Shown here: positions 49,756 to 59,383 of the stretch, piece by piece | Layout: every line of letters starts with the position of its first letter | Numbering within the stretch: the stretch's first letter is position 1 | Source of the DNA: Pectobacterium betavasculorum | GTDB taxonomy: Bacteria > Pseudomonadota > Gammaproteobacteria > Enterobacterales > Enterobacteriaceae | Direction of reading: 5' to 3' | NCBI RefSeq assembly: GCF_000749845.1 | Contig: NZ_JQHM01000017.1 | Coordinates: forward strand, 1 to 62,248 | Length of the DNA: 62,248 nucleotides | Translations under genes and position numbers: made by a program | Notes under the pieces: generated by a model | Databases searched by the model: none | Told to the model about the DNA's origin: nothing | What the model saw: only the letters and a program-made list of their open reading frames with translations

Positions 49756-52191
49756 ATGAGTGCATCAGGAGTAGCGCCATCGGTAACGAGCCGACAGCTG
49801 CATAAATTTGGCGGTAGCAGTCTGGCTGATGTGAAGTGTTACCTGCGCGTAGCCGGTATTATGGCGGAGTATAGCCACCCCGGTGATTTGATGGTGGTGT
49901 CTGCCGCGGGCAGTACCACGAACCAGCTGATTAGCTGGTTGAAACTGAGCCAGAGCGATCGTCTGTCGGCGCATCAGGTTCAGCAGGCATTACGCCGCTA
50001 CCACAGTGAACTGATTGCCGGGCTTCTGCCTGCGCAGGATGCAGAGGCGCTGACAGCCCAGTTTATTCGCGATCTGGAGCGTTTGGCTGCGCTGCTGGAT
50101 GGTAAGATTACGGATGCTGTCTACGCCGAAGTGGTTGGGCACGGTGAGATCTGGTCGGCTCGTTTGATGTCCGCCTTACTGAATCATCGGGATATGAATG
50201 CAGCCTGGCTGGATGCGCGTGATTTTCTCTGTGCGGAACGTGCCGCGCAACCGCAGGTTGACGAAGGGCGTTCCTGGCCGCTGTTGCAGCAATATCTGAC
50301 GCAACATGCAGGTCAGCGTTTAGTGGTAACGGGTTTTATCTGCCGCAATGATGCAGGTGAAACGGTGCTGCTGGGGCGCAACGGAAGTGACTATTCCGCG
50401 ACGCAAATTGGTGCGCTGGCGGGTGTTGAGCGTGTGACCATCTGGAGTGATGTTGCCGGCGTTTATAGCGCCGATCCGCGCAAAGTGAAAGATGCCTGCC
50501 TGCTGCCACTGTTAAGGTTGGATGAAGCTAGCGAGCTGGCACGTCTGGCAGCTCCGGTGCTGCATACGCGTACTTTGCAGCCCGTTTCCGGCAGCGATAT
50601 CGATTTGCAACTGCGTTGCAGTTATCAGCCTGAGCAGGGTTCGACGCGCATCGAACGCGTACTGGCCTCGGGTACAGGTGCCAAAATTGTCACCAGTCAT
50701 GATGATGTGTGCCTGATTGAAATTCAGGTTCCTTCCGAACATGATTTCGCGTTGTTACAAAAAGAAGTCGAACAACTTCTGAACCGTGCGCAGCTGAAAC
50801 CGCTGGCGATTGGCGTTCACCAAGATCGTAATCTGTTGCAACTGTGCTACACCTCCGAAGTAGTGGATAGTGCATTGCAGTTGCTGACACAGGCCGAGTT
50901 GCCCGTTGAACTCAGCGAGCGTGAGGGGTTGGCGCTGGTCGCGATGGTCGGTGCGGGTGTGGGTAAAAACCCGCTACACAGCCACCGTTTCTATCAGCAG
51001 TTGAAAGATCAGCCGATTGAATTTATCCGCCAGGCCGATGATGGCATCAGTCTGGTGGCCGTTTTGCGTGTTGGCCCGACGGAACATTTGATTCGTGGTT
51101 TGCACCATTCCCTGTTCCGCGCGGAAAAGCGTATCGGTCTGGTGTTGTTCGGTAAAGGAAATATTGGTTCACGCTGGCTGGAGTTGTTTGCGCGTGAGCA
51201 GAGCAACCTTTCTGCACGTACTGGTTTCGAATTTGTACTGGCTGGCGTCGTAGACAGTACGCGTAGCCTGTTTAACTATGACGGGCTGGATACCAGTCGC
51301 GCGTTGGCTTTCTTCGAAAGTGAAGCGCAAGAGCGGGATGGCGAAGATCTGTTCCTATGGATGCGTGCGCACCCCTTTGATGATTTGGTGGTGTTGGATG
51401 TTACCGCCAGTGAATCGGTCGCCGATCTGTATCTGGACTTCGCTAGCTACGGCTTCCATGTCATCAGCGCTAATAAACTGGCGGGTGCCTCCGGCGGCAA
51501 TAACTATCGCCAGATCCGCGATGCGTTCGCTAAAACGGATCGCTACTGGCTGTATAACGCCACCGTGGGCGCGGGTTTGCCGGTCAATTTTGCCGTACGC
51601 GATTTACGAGAAAGCGGCGACAGTATTCTGTCGATTAGCGGGATTTTTTCCGGCACGCTCTCCTGGCTGTTTTTGCAGTTCGACGGTACTGTGCCGTTCA
51701 CCGAACTGGTTGATCAGGCTTGCCAGCAGGGGCTGACCGAACCGGATCCGCGCGTTGACCTCTCCGGTCAGGATGTCATGCGTAAGCTGGTGATCCTGGC
51801 CCGCGAGGCAGGTTATGACATCGAACCTAGCCAGGTTCGGGTTGAGTCGCTAGTTCCGCCGGGCTGTGAGCAGGGGTCTGTCGATTTCTTCTTTGAAAAC
51901 GGCGATTCGCTGAACGAGCAGATGCTGCAACGCTTGGAGGCCGCACAGGAAATGGGCTTGGTTCTGCGTCATGTCGCGCGGTTTGACAGCAACGGCAAGG
52001 CTCGCGTTGGCATCGAGGCGGTTCGCCCCGATCATCCGCTGGCTTCGCTGCTGCCGGGTGACAATGTGTTTGCGATTGAAAGCCGCTGGTATCGGGATAA
52101 CCCGCTGGTTATCCGTGGGCCGGGGGCTGGGCGTGATGTGACGGCAGGGGCGCTTCAATCTGACTTAAGCCGCTTGGCGCAGTTACTGTAG
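49756..52191 (+). CDS. metL: aspartokinase II / homoserine dehydrogenase II
   Basis: Bifunctional enzyme of 811 residues. The kinase domain (about 1-300) starts with LHKFGGSSLADV and has TIWSDVAGVYSADPR; ACT-like regulatory segments cover about 310-445; the homoserine dehydrogenase (about 455-811) begins with the NAD(P) site LVLFGKGNIGSRWLELFA and contains NKLAGASGGNNYRQI and GIFSGTLSWLF. It feeds homoserine to the methionine branch and lacks threonine control in E. coli. Co-transcribed with metB. Confidence 0.97.
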   Translation: MSASGVAPSVTSRQLHKFGGSSLADVKCYLRVAGIMAEYSHPGDLMVVSAAGSTTNQLISWLKLSQSDRLSAHQVQQALRRYHSELIAGLLPAQDAEALTAQFIRDLERLAALLDGKITDAVYAEVVGHGEIWSARLMSALLNHRDMNAAWLDARDFLCAERAAQPQVDEGRSWPLLQQYLTQHAGQRLVVTGFICRNDAGETVLLGRNGSDYSATQIGALAGVERVTIWSDVAGVYSADPRKVKDACLLPLLRLDEASELARLAAPVLHTRTLQPVSGSDIDLQLRCSYQPEQGSTRIERVLASGTGAKIVTSHDDVCLIEIQVPSEHDFALLQKEVEQLLNRAQLKPLAIGVHQDRNLLQLCYTSEVVDSALQLLTQAELPVELSEREGLALVAMVGAGVGKNPLHSHRFYQQLKDQPIEFIRQADDGISLVAVLRVGPTEHLIRGLHHSLFRAEKRIGLVLFGKGNIGSRWLELFAREQSNLSARTGFEFVLAGVVDSTRSLFNYDGLDTSRALAFFESEAQERDGEDLFLWMRAHPFDDLVVLDVTASESVADLYLDFASYGFHVISANKLAGASGGNNYRQIRDAFAKTDRYWLYNATVGAGLPVNFAVRDLRESGDSILSISGIFSGTLSWLFLQFDGTVPFTELVDQACQQGLTEPDPRVDLSGQDVMRKLVILAREAGYDIEPSQVRVESLVPPGCEQGSVDFFFENGDSLNEQMLQRLEAAQEMGLVLRHVARFDSNGKARVGIEAVRPDHPLASLLPGDNVFAIESRWYRDNPLVIRGPGAGRDVTAGALQSDLSRLAQLL

Positions 52192-52220
52192 AACCTGCTG
52201 TAACCGCGGCATCACTGTGG

Positions 52221-52262
52221 CCGTCTCTTAGTCATATTTTTATACAGACCAAGAGACGGTTT
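52221..52262 (+). terminator. possible metBL terminator
   Basis: CCGTCTCTT pairs with AAGAGACGG across a large AT-rich loop (TATTTTTATA), followed by TTTC. The loop is long and the T-run short, so it is a weak candidate, 30 bases past metL. Confidence 0.4.
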
Positions 52263-52413
52263 CGTGCGTCACAATTCCGCCATTTTCATGTTATCCCATA
52301 GCACGCGCCCGACACTGTCAGCTCAAACGCCGCTCACCCCGTGACTCCAGGCTTTCGCCGCGTCTGTACGGCTCATCCTGAGCCTGCTATCTCCTCAGCA
52401 TAATTTTTTACGC
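52260..52413. repeat. R-family intergenic repeat, copy 3
   Basis: Starts TTTCGTGCG, then ATAGCACGCGCCCGACACTG, GCTCAAACGCCGCTC, CCCCGTGACTCCAGGC and the second module ending CATAATTTTTTACGCC. Same order as 1200-1355; the first module equals 12031-12125 inverted. It lies in the metL-metF gap upstream of the met boxes. Confidence 0.72.
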
Positions 52414-52569
52414 CAGATGATGGTAAAACCCACAATACCTCTGGGTTTGCGTATAAAAGTCACCATTCCTGATCCATCATGAACTTTTTTCATTTACCGT
52501 GAGTAATCATCACCTCCTCTCGTGCTGAAAAGCGTTGACTCTTTGAGCTGATTACGTCATTTTCTATAT

Positions 52570-52593
52570 AGACGTCTAAACGTATAGACGTGT
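52570..52593. promoter_or_regulatory. tandem met boxes upstream of metF
   Basis: AGACGTCT (perfect consensus, 52570-52577), AAACGTAT (52578-52585) and AGACGTGT (52586-52593) follow at 8-base phasing, 42 bases before the metF ATG. MetJ control of metF as in E. coli. Confidence 0.93.
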
Positions 52594-52595
52594 AG

Positions 52596-53531
<936 letters not shown>

Positions 53532-53627
53532 GGCGACGCGCAAGATTTCAGGAAGAAAAAGGGTTGTCACGCAGTTGCGGTAGAATCAGGTATTGGAATA
53601 CCCGTCACTACGGCTTGTGGGAATCTT

Positions 53628-53660
53628 GAAAGGGAGGAGTCTCAAGGATGAGATTCCTAT
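53628..53660. repeat. short module shared with B-family copy 3
   Basis: GAAAGGGAGGAGTCTCAAGG-ATGAGATTCCTAT differs little from the module at 35519-35550 (GAAAGGGGGAATCTCAGGG-ATGAGATTCCTAT). It is preceded by AATACCCGTCA, resembling an ERIC end. The rest of 53532-53818 shows no gene. Confidence 0.6.
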
Positions 53661-53818
53661 TTGTCAGGTTCTGCTGACAGCCATTGATCTGAACCACGTT
53701 TATCTCTCGAGTTCATTTTTATCACCCATCATTTTTATTTCTAATAACAGTATGATGACCTCCCGCAGACGTTACTAGCCATACTCTCTGAATATTCGAA
53801 TTCTATTTTTCTACCCAG

Positions 53819-54052
53819 CTATTCCCGTATTGTTAATGGTTTTGCCTGCTGGTCAGATTTCCTGATGTGGATCGCAAAGGTATCGTTGGCCGACGCACAC
53901 AAAATGCTGTCGATGCCAAATCGCTTGAAGACATCAGTCCGCTTGTTATAGCGTGGCTGAAGTTGGTAGGTATGCCCTGGTGGTACCGAAACCGTAAAAT
54001 ATTGTTTTATTCTTGTAGAAGTAAATAGATACGCTTCGGTGGGATATATTAT
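53819..54052 (-). pseudogene. possible gene remnant divergent from oxyR
   Basis: An uninterrupted minus-strand frame of 77 codons ending TAG at 53821-53819 has protein-like composition (QYFTVSVPPGHTYQLQPRYN, DVFKRFGIDSILCASANDTF, AIHIRKSDQQ) but no ATG, GTG or TTG near its 5' end and a TGA just before. It could be the C-terminal scrap of a lost gene. I cannot name the family. Chance openness of this length is possible. Confidence 0.35.
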
Positions 54053-54076
54053 TCATTTTGGATGTTGATAGGGATT

Positions 54077-54113
54077 ATCGTTCGTTGATATCCTATTTAT
54101 CGCTGCTAGCTAT
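54077..54113. promoter_or_regulatory. candidate OxyR binding site upstream of oxyR
   Basis: ATCGCTGCTAGCTAT (54099-54113) fits the half-motif ATAGNTNNNANCTAT at 8 of 10 fixed positions or better. A weaker half ATCGTTCGTTGATAT (54077-54091) lies 7 bases upstream, the canonical spacing. It is placed for autoregulation, 20 bases before the oxyR start. Confidence 0.6.
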
Positions 54114-54132
54114 CATATTAAGGAGAATAATA

Positions 54133-55041
54133 ATGAATATTCGGGACTTAGAGTATCTTGTCGCGCTGGCGGAGCATCGCCACTTTCGACGTGCGGCGGA
54201 TTCCTGCCATGTAAGTCAGCCAACACTCAGTGGACAGATTCGTAAGCTGGAAGATGAGCTAGGCGTGATGCTGCTTGAACGAACCAGTCGCAAGGTATTG
54301 TTTACGCAAGCTGGGCTGCTGCTGGTCGAGCAGGCGCGAACGGTATTACGTGAGGTCAAGGTACTCAAAGAGATGGCTAGCCAGCAGGGTGAAACCATGT
54401 CCGGGCCGCTGCATATTGGCCTGATCCCCACGGTCGGGCCTTATCTGCTGCCGCAAATCATTCCGATGCTGCACCGCACATTTCCTAAGCTCGAAATGTA
54501 TCTGCACGAAGCGCAAACACATCAACTACTGGCTCAGTTGGACAGCGGTAAACTGGACTGCGCCATTCTGGCGATGGTGAAAGAGTCTGAGGCTTTTATC
54601 GAAGTGCCGCTGTTTGACGAGCCGATGAAACTGGCGATTTATCAGGATCACCCTTGGGCGAACCGCGAACGTGTGGCAATGTCCGATCTGGCGGGTGAAA
54701 AGTTGCTGATGCTAGAAGACGGCCACTGTCTGCGCGATCAGGCGATGGGGTTCTGCTTTCAGGCCGGGGCGGATGAAGATACACATTTCCGGGCGACCAG
54801 CCTGGAGACTCTGCGCAACATGGTCGCCGCGGGAAGCGGTATTACGTTGCTGCCGTCGTTATCGGTTCCGCGTGAGCGTGAGCGCGATGGCGTCTGCTAT
54901 TTAACGTGCTATAAACCGGAGCCTAAGCGCACCATCGCGCTGGTGTATCGCCCTGGTTCACCGCTGCGCGGACGCTATGAGCAGCTTGCTGATACCATCC
55001 GCGAGCATATGCAGGGCTATATGGAAAACCTGTCAAAATAA
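54133..55041 (+). CDS. oxyR: peroxide sensor/regulator OxyR
   Basis: LysR-family regulator of 302 residues. HTH about 4-60 ([20 protein letters not shown]). Cys199 (EDGHCLRD) and Cys208 (MGFCF) form the H2O2-sensing disulphide, at the same numbers as in E. coli. Start at 54133 after AGGAG; a frame to 54058 adds 25 residues overlapping the OxyR site. The 3' end overlaps convergent sthA by 9 bases, an E. coli-like arrangement. Confidence 0.98.
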   Translation: MNIRDLEYLVALAEHRHFRRAADSCHVSQPTLSGQIRKLEDELGVMLLERTSRKVLFTQAGLLLVEQARTVLREVKVLKEMASQQGETMSGPLHIGLIPTVGPYLLPQIIPMLHRTFPKLEMYLHEAQTHQLLAQLDSGKLDCAILAMVKESEAFIEVPLFDEPMKLAIYQDHPWANRERVAMSDLAGEKLLMLEDGHCLRDQAMGFCFQAGADEDTHFRATSLETLRNMVAAGSGITLLPSLSVPRERERDGVCYLTCYKPEPKRTIALVYRPGSPLRGRYEQLADTIREHMQGYMENLSK

Positions 55042-56439
55042 GCGATTAAGTCCGTTCAACGCCGCCACGCGGTAAGCTTCTGCCATGGTTGGATAGTTGA
55101 AGGTGGTATTAACGAAGTATTCGATAGTATTACCTTCACCTTTCTGTTCCATGATGGCCTGCCCGATGTGGATAATCTCGGCAGCGCGCTCACCAAAGCA
55201 GTGAATACCCAGAATTTGTTTCGTTTCGCGGTGAAACAGAATCTTCAAACTCCCCACATTCATCCCAACAATCTGCGCCCGTGCCAGATGTTTGAACTGT
55301 GCCCGACCCACTTCATAAGGCACTTTCATCGCGGTGAGCTCTTGCTCGGTTTTCCCTACGGAGCTGATTTCTGGGATGGTATAAATGCCGGTCGGAATAT
55401 CTTCGATCAGATGCGCGCTGGCGTCACCTTTAATGATCGCCTGTGCGGCGAGCCGCCCCTGATCGTACGCCGCTGATGCCAGACTGGGATAACCGATGAC
55501 ATCACCGATGGCATAAATATGAGCCAATGCGGTCTGGTACATACTGTTGACCTTGAGCTGGCCGCGGCTGTCAGTGCTCAGGCCGATATTTTCCAGCCCC
55601 AGCGTCTCCGTGTTTCCCGTACGTCCGTTGGCATAGAGCAGGCAGTCTGCCTTCATCTTTTTGCCTGATTTCAGATTGACGATGACGCCGTCAGACAGCC
55701 CTTCAATACTTTCAAACTCTTCGTTGTGACGGATAACCACGCCGTTATTCCAGAAATGATAGGACAGGGCATCCGACATTTCCTGATCGAGAAAGGCCAG
55801 CAGCCTATCGCGGGTATTGATTAAATCGACCTTAACGCTCAGGCCGCGAAAGATGGAAGCGTATTCGCAGCCGATAACGCCTGCACCATAGATGATGACA
55901 TGTTGAGGTTCGTGGTCGAGTTGCAGAATAGAGTCGCTGTCGTAAATGCGCGGATGGTTGAAGTCGACTTCTGCCGGATGATACGGACGTGAGCCGGTCG
56001 CGATAATGATATTCGCGGCGGTTAGCGTTTCATGGGTATTATCTGGATAGTGAACGGCAATCGTATGGGCGTCAATGAAGCTGGCTTCACCGGAGAACAA
56101 CTCACACTGATTACGCTCATAAAATCCTTGTCGCATACGGGTTTGCTGACCGATGACGCTGTCGGCATGGCGCAGAATATCGGAAAAGGATGAGTGAATA
56201 ATACGGGAGTTGTCACTGTAGAGAGGGTTTTGATTGAACTCGATAATACGGCTGACGGCGTGGCGGAGGGCTTTGGAAGGAATCGTCCCCCAGTGGGTAC
56301 AACCGCCGCCGACATTGTAGTGACGTTCAATCACCGCAATTTTGGCACCGTGCTTGGCCAATCCCATCGCTGCACCTTCACCGCCGGGACCGGAACCAAT
56401 AACGATGGCATCATAATCGAATTGATGTTCTAGAGTCAT
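55033..56439 (-). CDS. sthA: soluble pyridine nucleotide transhydrogenase
   Basis: FAD enzyme of 468 residues moving hydride from NADPH to NAD+. FAD site [17 protein letters not shown] (about 13-29); the redox motif reads [13 protein letters not shown], with Thr in place of the second disulphide Cys, diagnostic of SthA as against lipoamide dehydrogenase. NAD site [15 protein letters not shown]-terminal dimer domain ends with [18 protein letters not shown] at 56439. Confidence 0.97.
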   Translation of the reverse strand: MTLEHQFDYDAIVIGSGPGGEGAAMGLAKHGAKIAVIERHYNVGGGCTHWGTIPSKALRHAVSRIIEFNQNPLYSDNSRIIHSSFSDILRHADSVIGQQTRMRQGFYERNQCELFSGEASFIDAHTIAVHYPDNTHETLTAANIIIATGSRPYHPAEVDFNHPRIYDSDSILQLDHEPQHVIIYGAGVIGCEYASIFRGLSVKVDLINTRDRLLAFLDQEMSDALSYHFWNNGVVIRHNEEFESIEGLSDGVIVNLKSGKKMKADCLLYANGRTGNTETLGLENIGLSTDSRGQLKVNSMYQTALAHIYAIGDVIGYPSLASAAYDQGRLAAQAIIKGDASAHLIEDIPTGIYTIPEISSVGKTEQELTAMKVPYEVGRAQFKHLARAQIVGMNVGSLKILFHRETKQILGIHCFGERAAEIIHIGQAIMEQKGEGNTIEYFVNTTFNYPTMAEAYRVAALNGLNRLF

Positions 56440-56650
56440 GGTAGGTTAAACCTGTTTTTATACAAATTAATAACTCGAATGTAACATTATGCGATTGTAG
56501 CATTGACTGTGGCAGAACCCAATCATCCCTGCCTTTACTATGGAAACAGATTCTCACATTCTTAATATGGCAAACTTTGTCTCATTCTGCGGACACTAAA
56601 GTTTGCTATAGTGCTCCTCTGGAAAGGGGAGAGATCATTTGGGCAGCATA

Positions 56651-57280
56651 ATGGGTGTCAGAGCACAACAAAAAGAACGGACTCGTCGTTCCCTTATCGA
56701 AGCTGCATTTAGCCAGTTAAGCGCTGAGCGCAGTTTTGCCAGCTTGAGCCTGCGTGAAGTCGCCCGCGAAGCGGGTATTGCGCCGACATCTTTCTATCGC
56801 CACTTCCGTGACGTGGATGAGTTGGGGCTGACAATGGTTGACGAAAGCGGGCTGATGCTGCGTCAGTTAATGCGACAGGCCCGGCAGCGTATCGCCAAAA
56901 CGGGTAGCGTGATCAGGACATCGGTTTCTACCTTCATGGAGTTTATCGGTAATAATCCGAATGCGTTCCGGTTATTACTACGTGAACGTTCAGGAACGTC
57001 GGCGGCTTTCCGTGCGGCCGTCGCACGGGAAATTCAGCATTTTATCGCTGAACTGGCGGATTATCTTGAGGTGGAAAACCACATTCCCCGCAGCTTCGCA
57101 GAAGCGCAGTCAGAAGCGATGGTCACCATTGTTTTCAGTGCGGGAGCGGAAGCCTTGGATGTGTCGCTGGAACAGCGTAAACAACTGGAAGAACGGCTGG
57201 TACTGCAACTGCGGATGATCGCCAAAGGTGCCTATTACTGGTACAGAAAAGAACACGACAGTAGCTTTACCGTGTCATAA
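56651..57280 (+). CDS. fabR: unsaturated fatty-acid regulator FabR
   Basis: TetR-family repressor of 209 residues. The HTH (about 25-50, [20 protein letters not shown]) and the ligand domain match E. coli FabR closely. It represses fabB and fabA in response to unsaturated acyl-CoA/ACP. I start at ATG 56651 ([10 protein letters not shown]); a TTG at 56639 extends it by four residues. It is followed by yijD after 31 bases, one operon. Confidence 0.95.
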   Translation: MGVRAQQKERTRRSLIEAAFSQLSAERSFASLSLREVAREAGIAPTSFYRHFRDVDELGLTMVDESGLMLRQLMRQARQRIAKTGSVIRTSVSTFMEFIGNNPNAFRLLLRERSGTSAAFRAAVAREIQHFIAELADYLEVENHIPRSFAEAQSEAMVTIVFSAGAEALDVSLEQRKQLEERLVLQLRMIAKGAYYWYRKEHDSSFTVS

Positions 57281-57311
57281 ATCCTCTACACCAACATGAG
57301 AAGGAGAAACC

Positions 57312-57698
57312 ATGACAGAAAAACCTCACCAAGAAAAAGGTACGCTGGTTTTGGCGCTGATTGCAGGGTTATCCGTCAACGGTGCGTTCGCCGCCTTGTT
57401 CAGCAGTATTGTTCCGTTCTCGATTTTCCCTTTGATTGCGCTGGTATTGTCCATCTATTGTCTGCATCAACGTTATTTGCACCACAGTATGCCGGAAGGC
57501 ATTCCGATGCTGGCGGCGGCCAGTTTCCTGCTGGGCTTATTGATTTACAGCGCCATCGTGCGCGTTGAATATCCCGCCATCGGATCGAACTTTATTCCTT
57601 CAATCCTGTGCGTGGCATTGGTTTTCTGGATTGGTCTGAGACTGCGCCGCAGAAAAGCGACGGAGTCGGTATCAACAGAAGAGAGCGAAACACTGTAG
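57312..57698 (+). CDS. yijD: YijD (DUF1422) inner-membrane protein
   Basis: Membrane protein of 128 residues with four hydrophobic segments (about 12-32, 34-52, 60-80, 92-112), a His-rich loop ([13 protein letters not shown]) and a basic C-terminal tail. It matches the family found after fabR in enteric bacteria. Role unknown. ATG follows AAGGAG. Confidence 0.92.
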   Translation: MTEKPHQEKGTLVLALIAGLSVNGAFAALFSSIVPFSIFPLIALVLSIYCLHQRYLHHSMPEGIPMLAAASFLLGLLIYSAIVRVEYPAIGSNFIPSILCVALVFWIGLRLRRRKATESVSTEESETL

Positions 57699-57706
57699 TG
57701 GGTGTT

Positions 57707-57729
57707 CTGGCGGGATGACCCGCCAGTTT
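57707..57729 (+). terminator. terminator of fabR-yijD
   Basis: CTGGCGGG-ATGA-CCCGCCAG followed by TTTG, in the 38-base gap between the convergent yijD and trmA stops. May act in both directions. Confidence 0.65.
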
Positions 57730-57736
57730 GTGTGCG

Positions 57737-58840
57737 TTACTGGCGTCTTTCCAACAGCACGCCACACTCCATATGATGGGTGTAAGGGAATTGATCGAAC
57801 AGCGCCAGACGGCGAATGTCGTGGGTTTCCGATAGCGTTTGCAGGTTATTACTCAACGTTTCCGGGTTGCAGGAAATATAAAGAATGCGCGGATACGCCT
57901 GCACCAGTTTCACCGTTTCGTCATCCAGTCCACTGCGCGGCGGGTCAACAAAAATGGTCTCGCACTGGTAGCTCGTCAGATCGACACCCTGTAAGCGGTT
58001 AAACTGACGCACACCCTGCATAGCTTGCGTAAACTCTTCTGCCGCCATGCGGATAATCTGCACGTTCTCTATCTGATTCGCAGTAATATTATATTGTGCA
58101 GCCGCGACGGATGGCTTGGCGATTTCTGTCGCCAGCACGCGCTCGAAGTTTCTTGCCAGCGCCAGTGAAAAATTGCCATTACCGCAATACAGCTCCAGTA
58201 AATCCCCTTTCGAACCCGCCGTGGCATCCAACGCCCATTCCAGCATCTGAATATTTACTGCAGCATTCGGCTGCGTGAAGCTGTTTTCCACCTGTCGGTA
58301 AATCATATTCCGGCCTGCAACCGGCAGGCATTCATCGACATAATCGCGATCGAGGCAGATTTTGGTTTTCGTCGCTCGACCAATCAACTGTAGGTTGAAC
58401 CCTTGCGCCGTCAGGCTATCGCGCAGTGCGCGGGCATGTTCCTGCCATTCTTCGTTCAGTGCGCGGTGATACAACAGAGAAACAATCACTTCGCCGCTTA
58501 GGGTCGACAGATAATCTATCTGGAATAGCTTACGGCGCAGTACGGGGTCAGGCTGGATTGCTGCAAGCAGCACCGGCATCAGGCGATTAATCAGTTCACT
58601 GGCTGCCGGGAATCGATCGACGCGGATGCGTTGTTTGGTCTGCGGGTCAAACATAATGTGGTAAAGCTCGTCACCCTCGTGCCAGATACGGAATTCGGCG
58701 CGCATCCGATAGTGACTGACGGGAGAACGGAAGACGACAGGCTCCGGTGCGTTGAAAGGTGCCATCATTCCACGCAGACGCACTGTTTTTTCTGCAAGCT
58801 GGTCGTCATAGTCTTCGATGGGCAGGATTTCTGGCGTCAT
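57737..58840 (-). CDS. trmA: tRNA (uracil-5-)-methyltransferase TrmA
   Basis: Enzyme of 367 residues making m5U54 in the T-loop (and modifying tmRNA). AdoMet site [16 protein letters not shown] (about 216-231), [12 protein letters not shown], and the catalytic Cys in [14 protein letters not shown]. Length equals E. coli (366). Convergent with yijD, divergent from btuB, the E. coli order. Confidence 0.98.
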   Translation of the reverse strand: MTPEILPIEDYDDQLAEKTVRLRGMMAPFNAPEPVVFRSPVSHYRMRAEFRIWHEGDELYHIMFDPQTKQRIRVDRFPAASELINRLMPVLLAAIQPDPVLRRKLFQIDYLSTLSGEVIVSLLYHRALNEEWQEHARALRDSLTAQGFNLQLIGRATKTKICLDRDYVDECLPVAGRNMIYRQVENSFTQPNAAVNIQMLEWALDATAGSKGDLLELYCGNGNFSLALARNFERVLATEIAKPSVAAAQYNITANQIENVQIIRMAAEEFTQAMQGVRQFNRLQGVDLTSYQCETIFVDPPRSGLDDETVKLVQAYPRILYISCNPETLSNNLQTLSETHDIRRLALFDQFPYTHHMECGVLLERRQ

Positions 58841-58945
58841 GATTTTCTCGTCTGAACTGCGTCTAAAAGGGTGTTATTGGCCGGGAATTGTAGGGAATCC
58901 GGCCAGGAAGTCCAGTTTTGTTACGTTATTATCCTGTAGTGATAT

Positions 58946-58961
58946 AGAAGTCTAGACTTCC
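58946..58961. promoter_or_regulatory. MetJ-like tandem boxes at the btuB promoter
   Basis: AGAAGTCT (7 of 8 to AGACGTCT) directly followed by AGACTTCC (6 of 8). The centre GAAGTCTAGACTTC is a perfect palindrome. It overlaps the end of a possible promoter (TTGTTA at 58918, GATATA at 58941, 17-base spacer) and lies upstream of the riboswitch. Confidence 0.55.
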
Positions 58962-58983
58962 ACAATTCGCGATTGTAGGATGA

Positions 58984-59383
58984 GCGTCCGGCCTTGTATT
59001 ACAAGTCAAAAGGGAATCCAGTGTAAATCTGGAGCTGACGCGCAGCGGTAAGGAATGCCCAGGCGATAGCATTATTGCAGACACTGTTATGTACCCTAAA
59101 TAATTCGAGTTTCAGGCAGGCGGCAAGAGAAGGAGTCCCGATGAGCTTACTTGAGTAAGTGATTTGGGCGACTGAACGTAGCCAACGTACATGTAACTTG
59201 AAGTATGCCGGGTATAGATGGGAAGTCATCGCTTTCGTTGTATCCCCTACCGTTATTGACGGACTGTGGTAACAACGGCATCCAAGCCCGAAGACCTGCC
59301 GGAATACGTCGCAATTAGTTCTGCATATCGCGTGCTATTAACAGAACCTGCGGCATCCTTATTATTTCTCGGATGCTTTAACA
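58984..59383 (+). promoter_or_regulatory. cobalamin (adenosylcobalamin) riboswitch of btuB
   Basis: Aptamer landmarks in order: P1 strand GCGTCCGGCC, AGGGAATCCAGTG, AATCTGGAGCTGACGCGCAG, CGGTAAGGA, P6 strand GACACTG (59080), TGGGAAGTC (59219-59227), B12 box AAGCCCGAAGACCTGCCGG (59284-59302). A hairpin GCATCC/GGATGC (59353-59376) ends 7 bases before the btuB ATG and would mask the ribosome site, as in E. coli btuB. An ERIC element of 123 bp is inserted between the two P6 strands. Confidence 0.93.
59092..59214. repeat. ERIC element 4, inside the cobalamin riboswitch
   Basis: Runs from TACCCTAAATAATTCGAGTT to TTGAAGTATGCCGGGTA with GAGCTTACTTGAGTAAGTGA at the centre; reverse orientation relative to copies 1-3. 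It sits in the variable P6 loop; the aptamer core on both sides is intact. Confidence 0.92.

Noticed and set aside
53532-54132. OxyS sRNA in the gap upstream of oxyR
   Set aside because: No sequence like the OxyS seed or terminator could be found on the minus strand.
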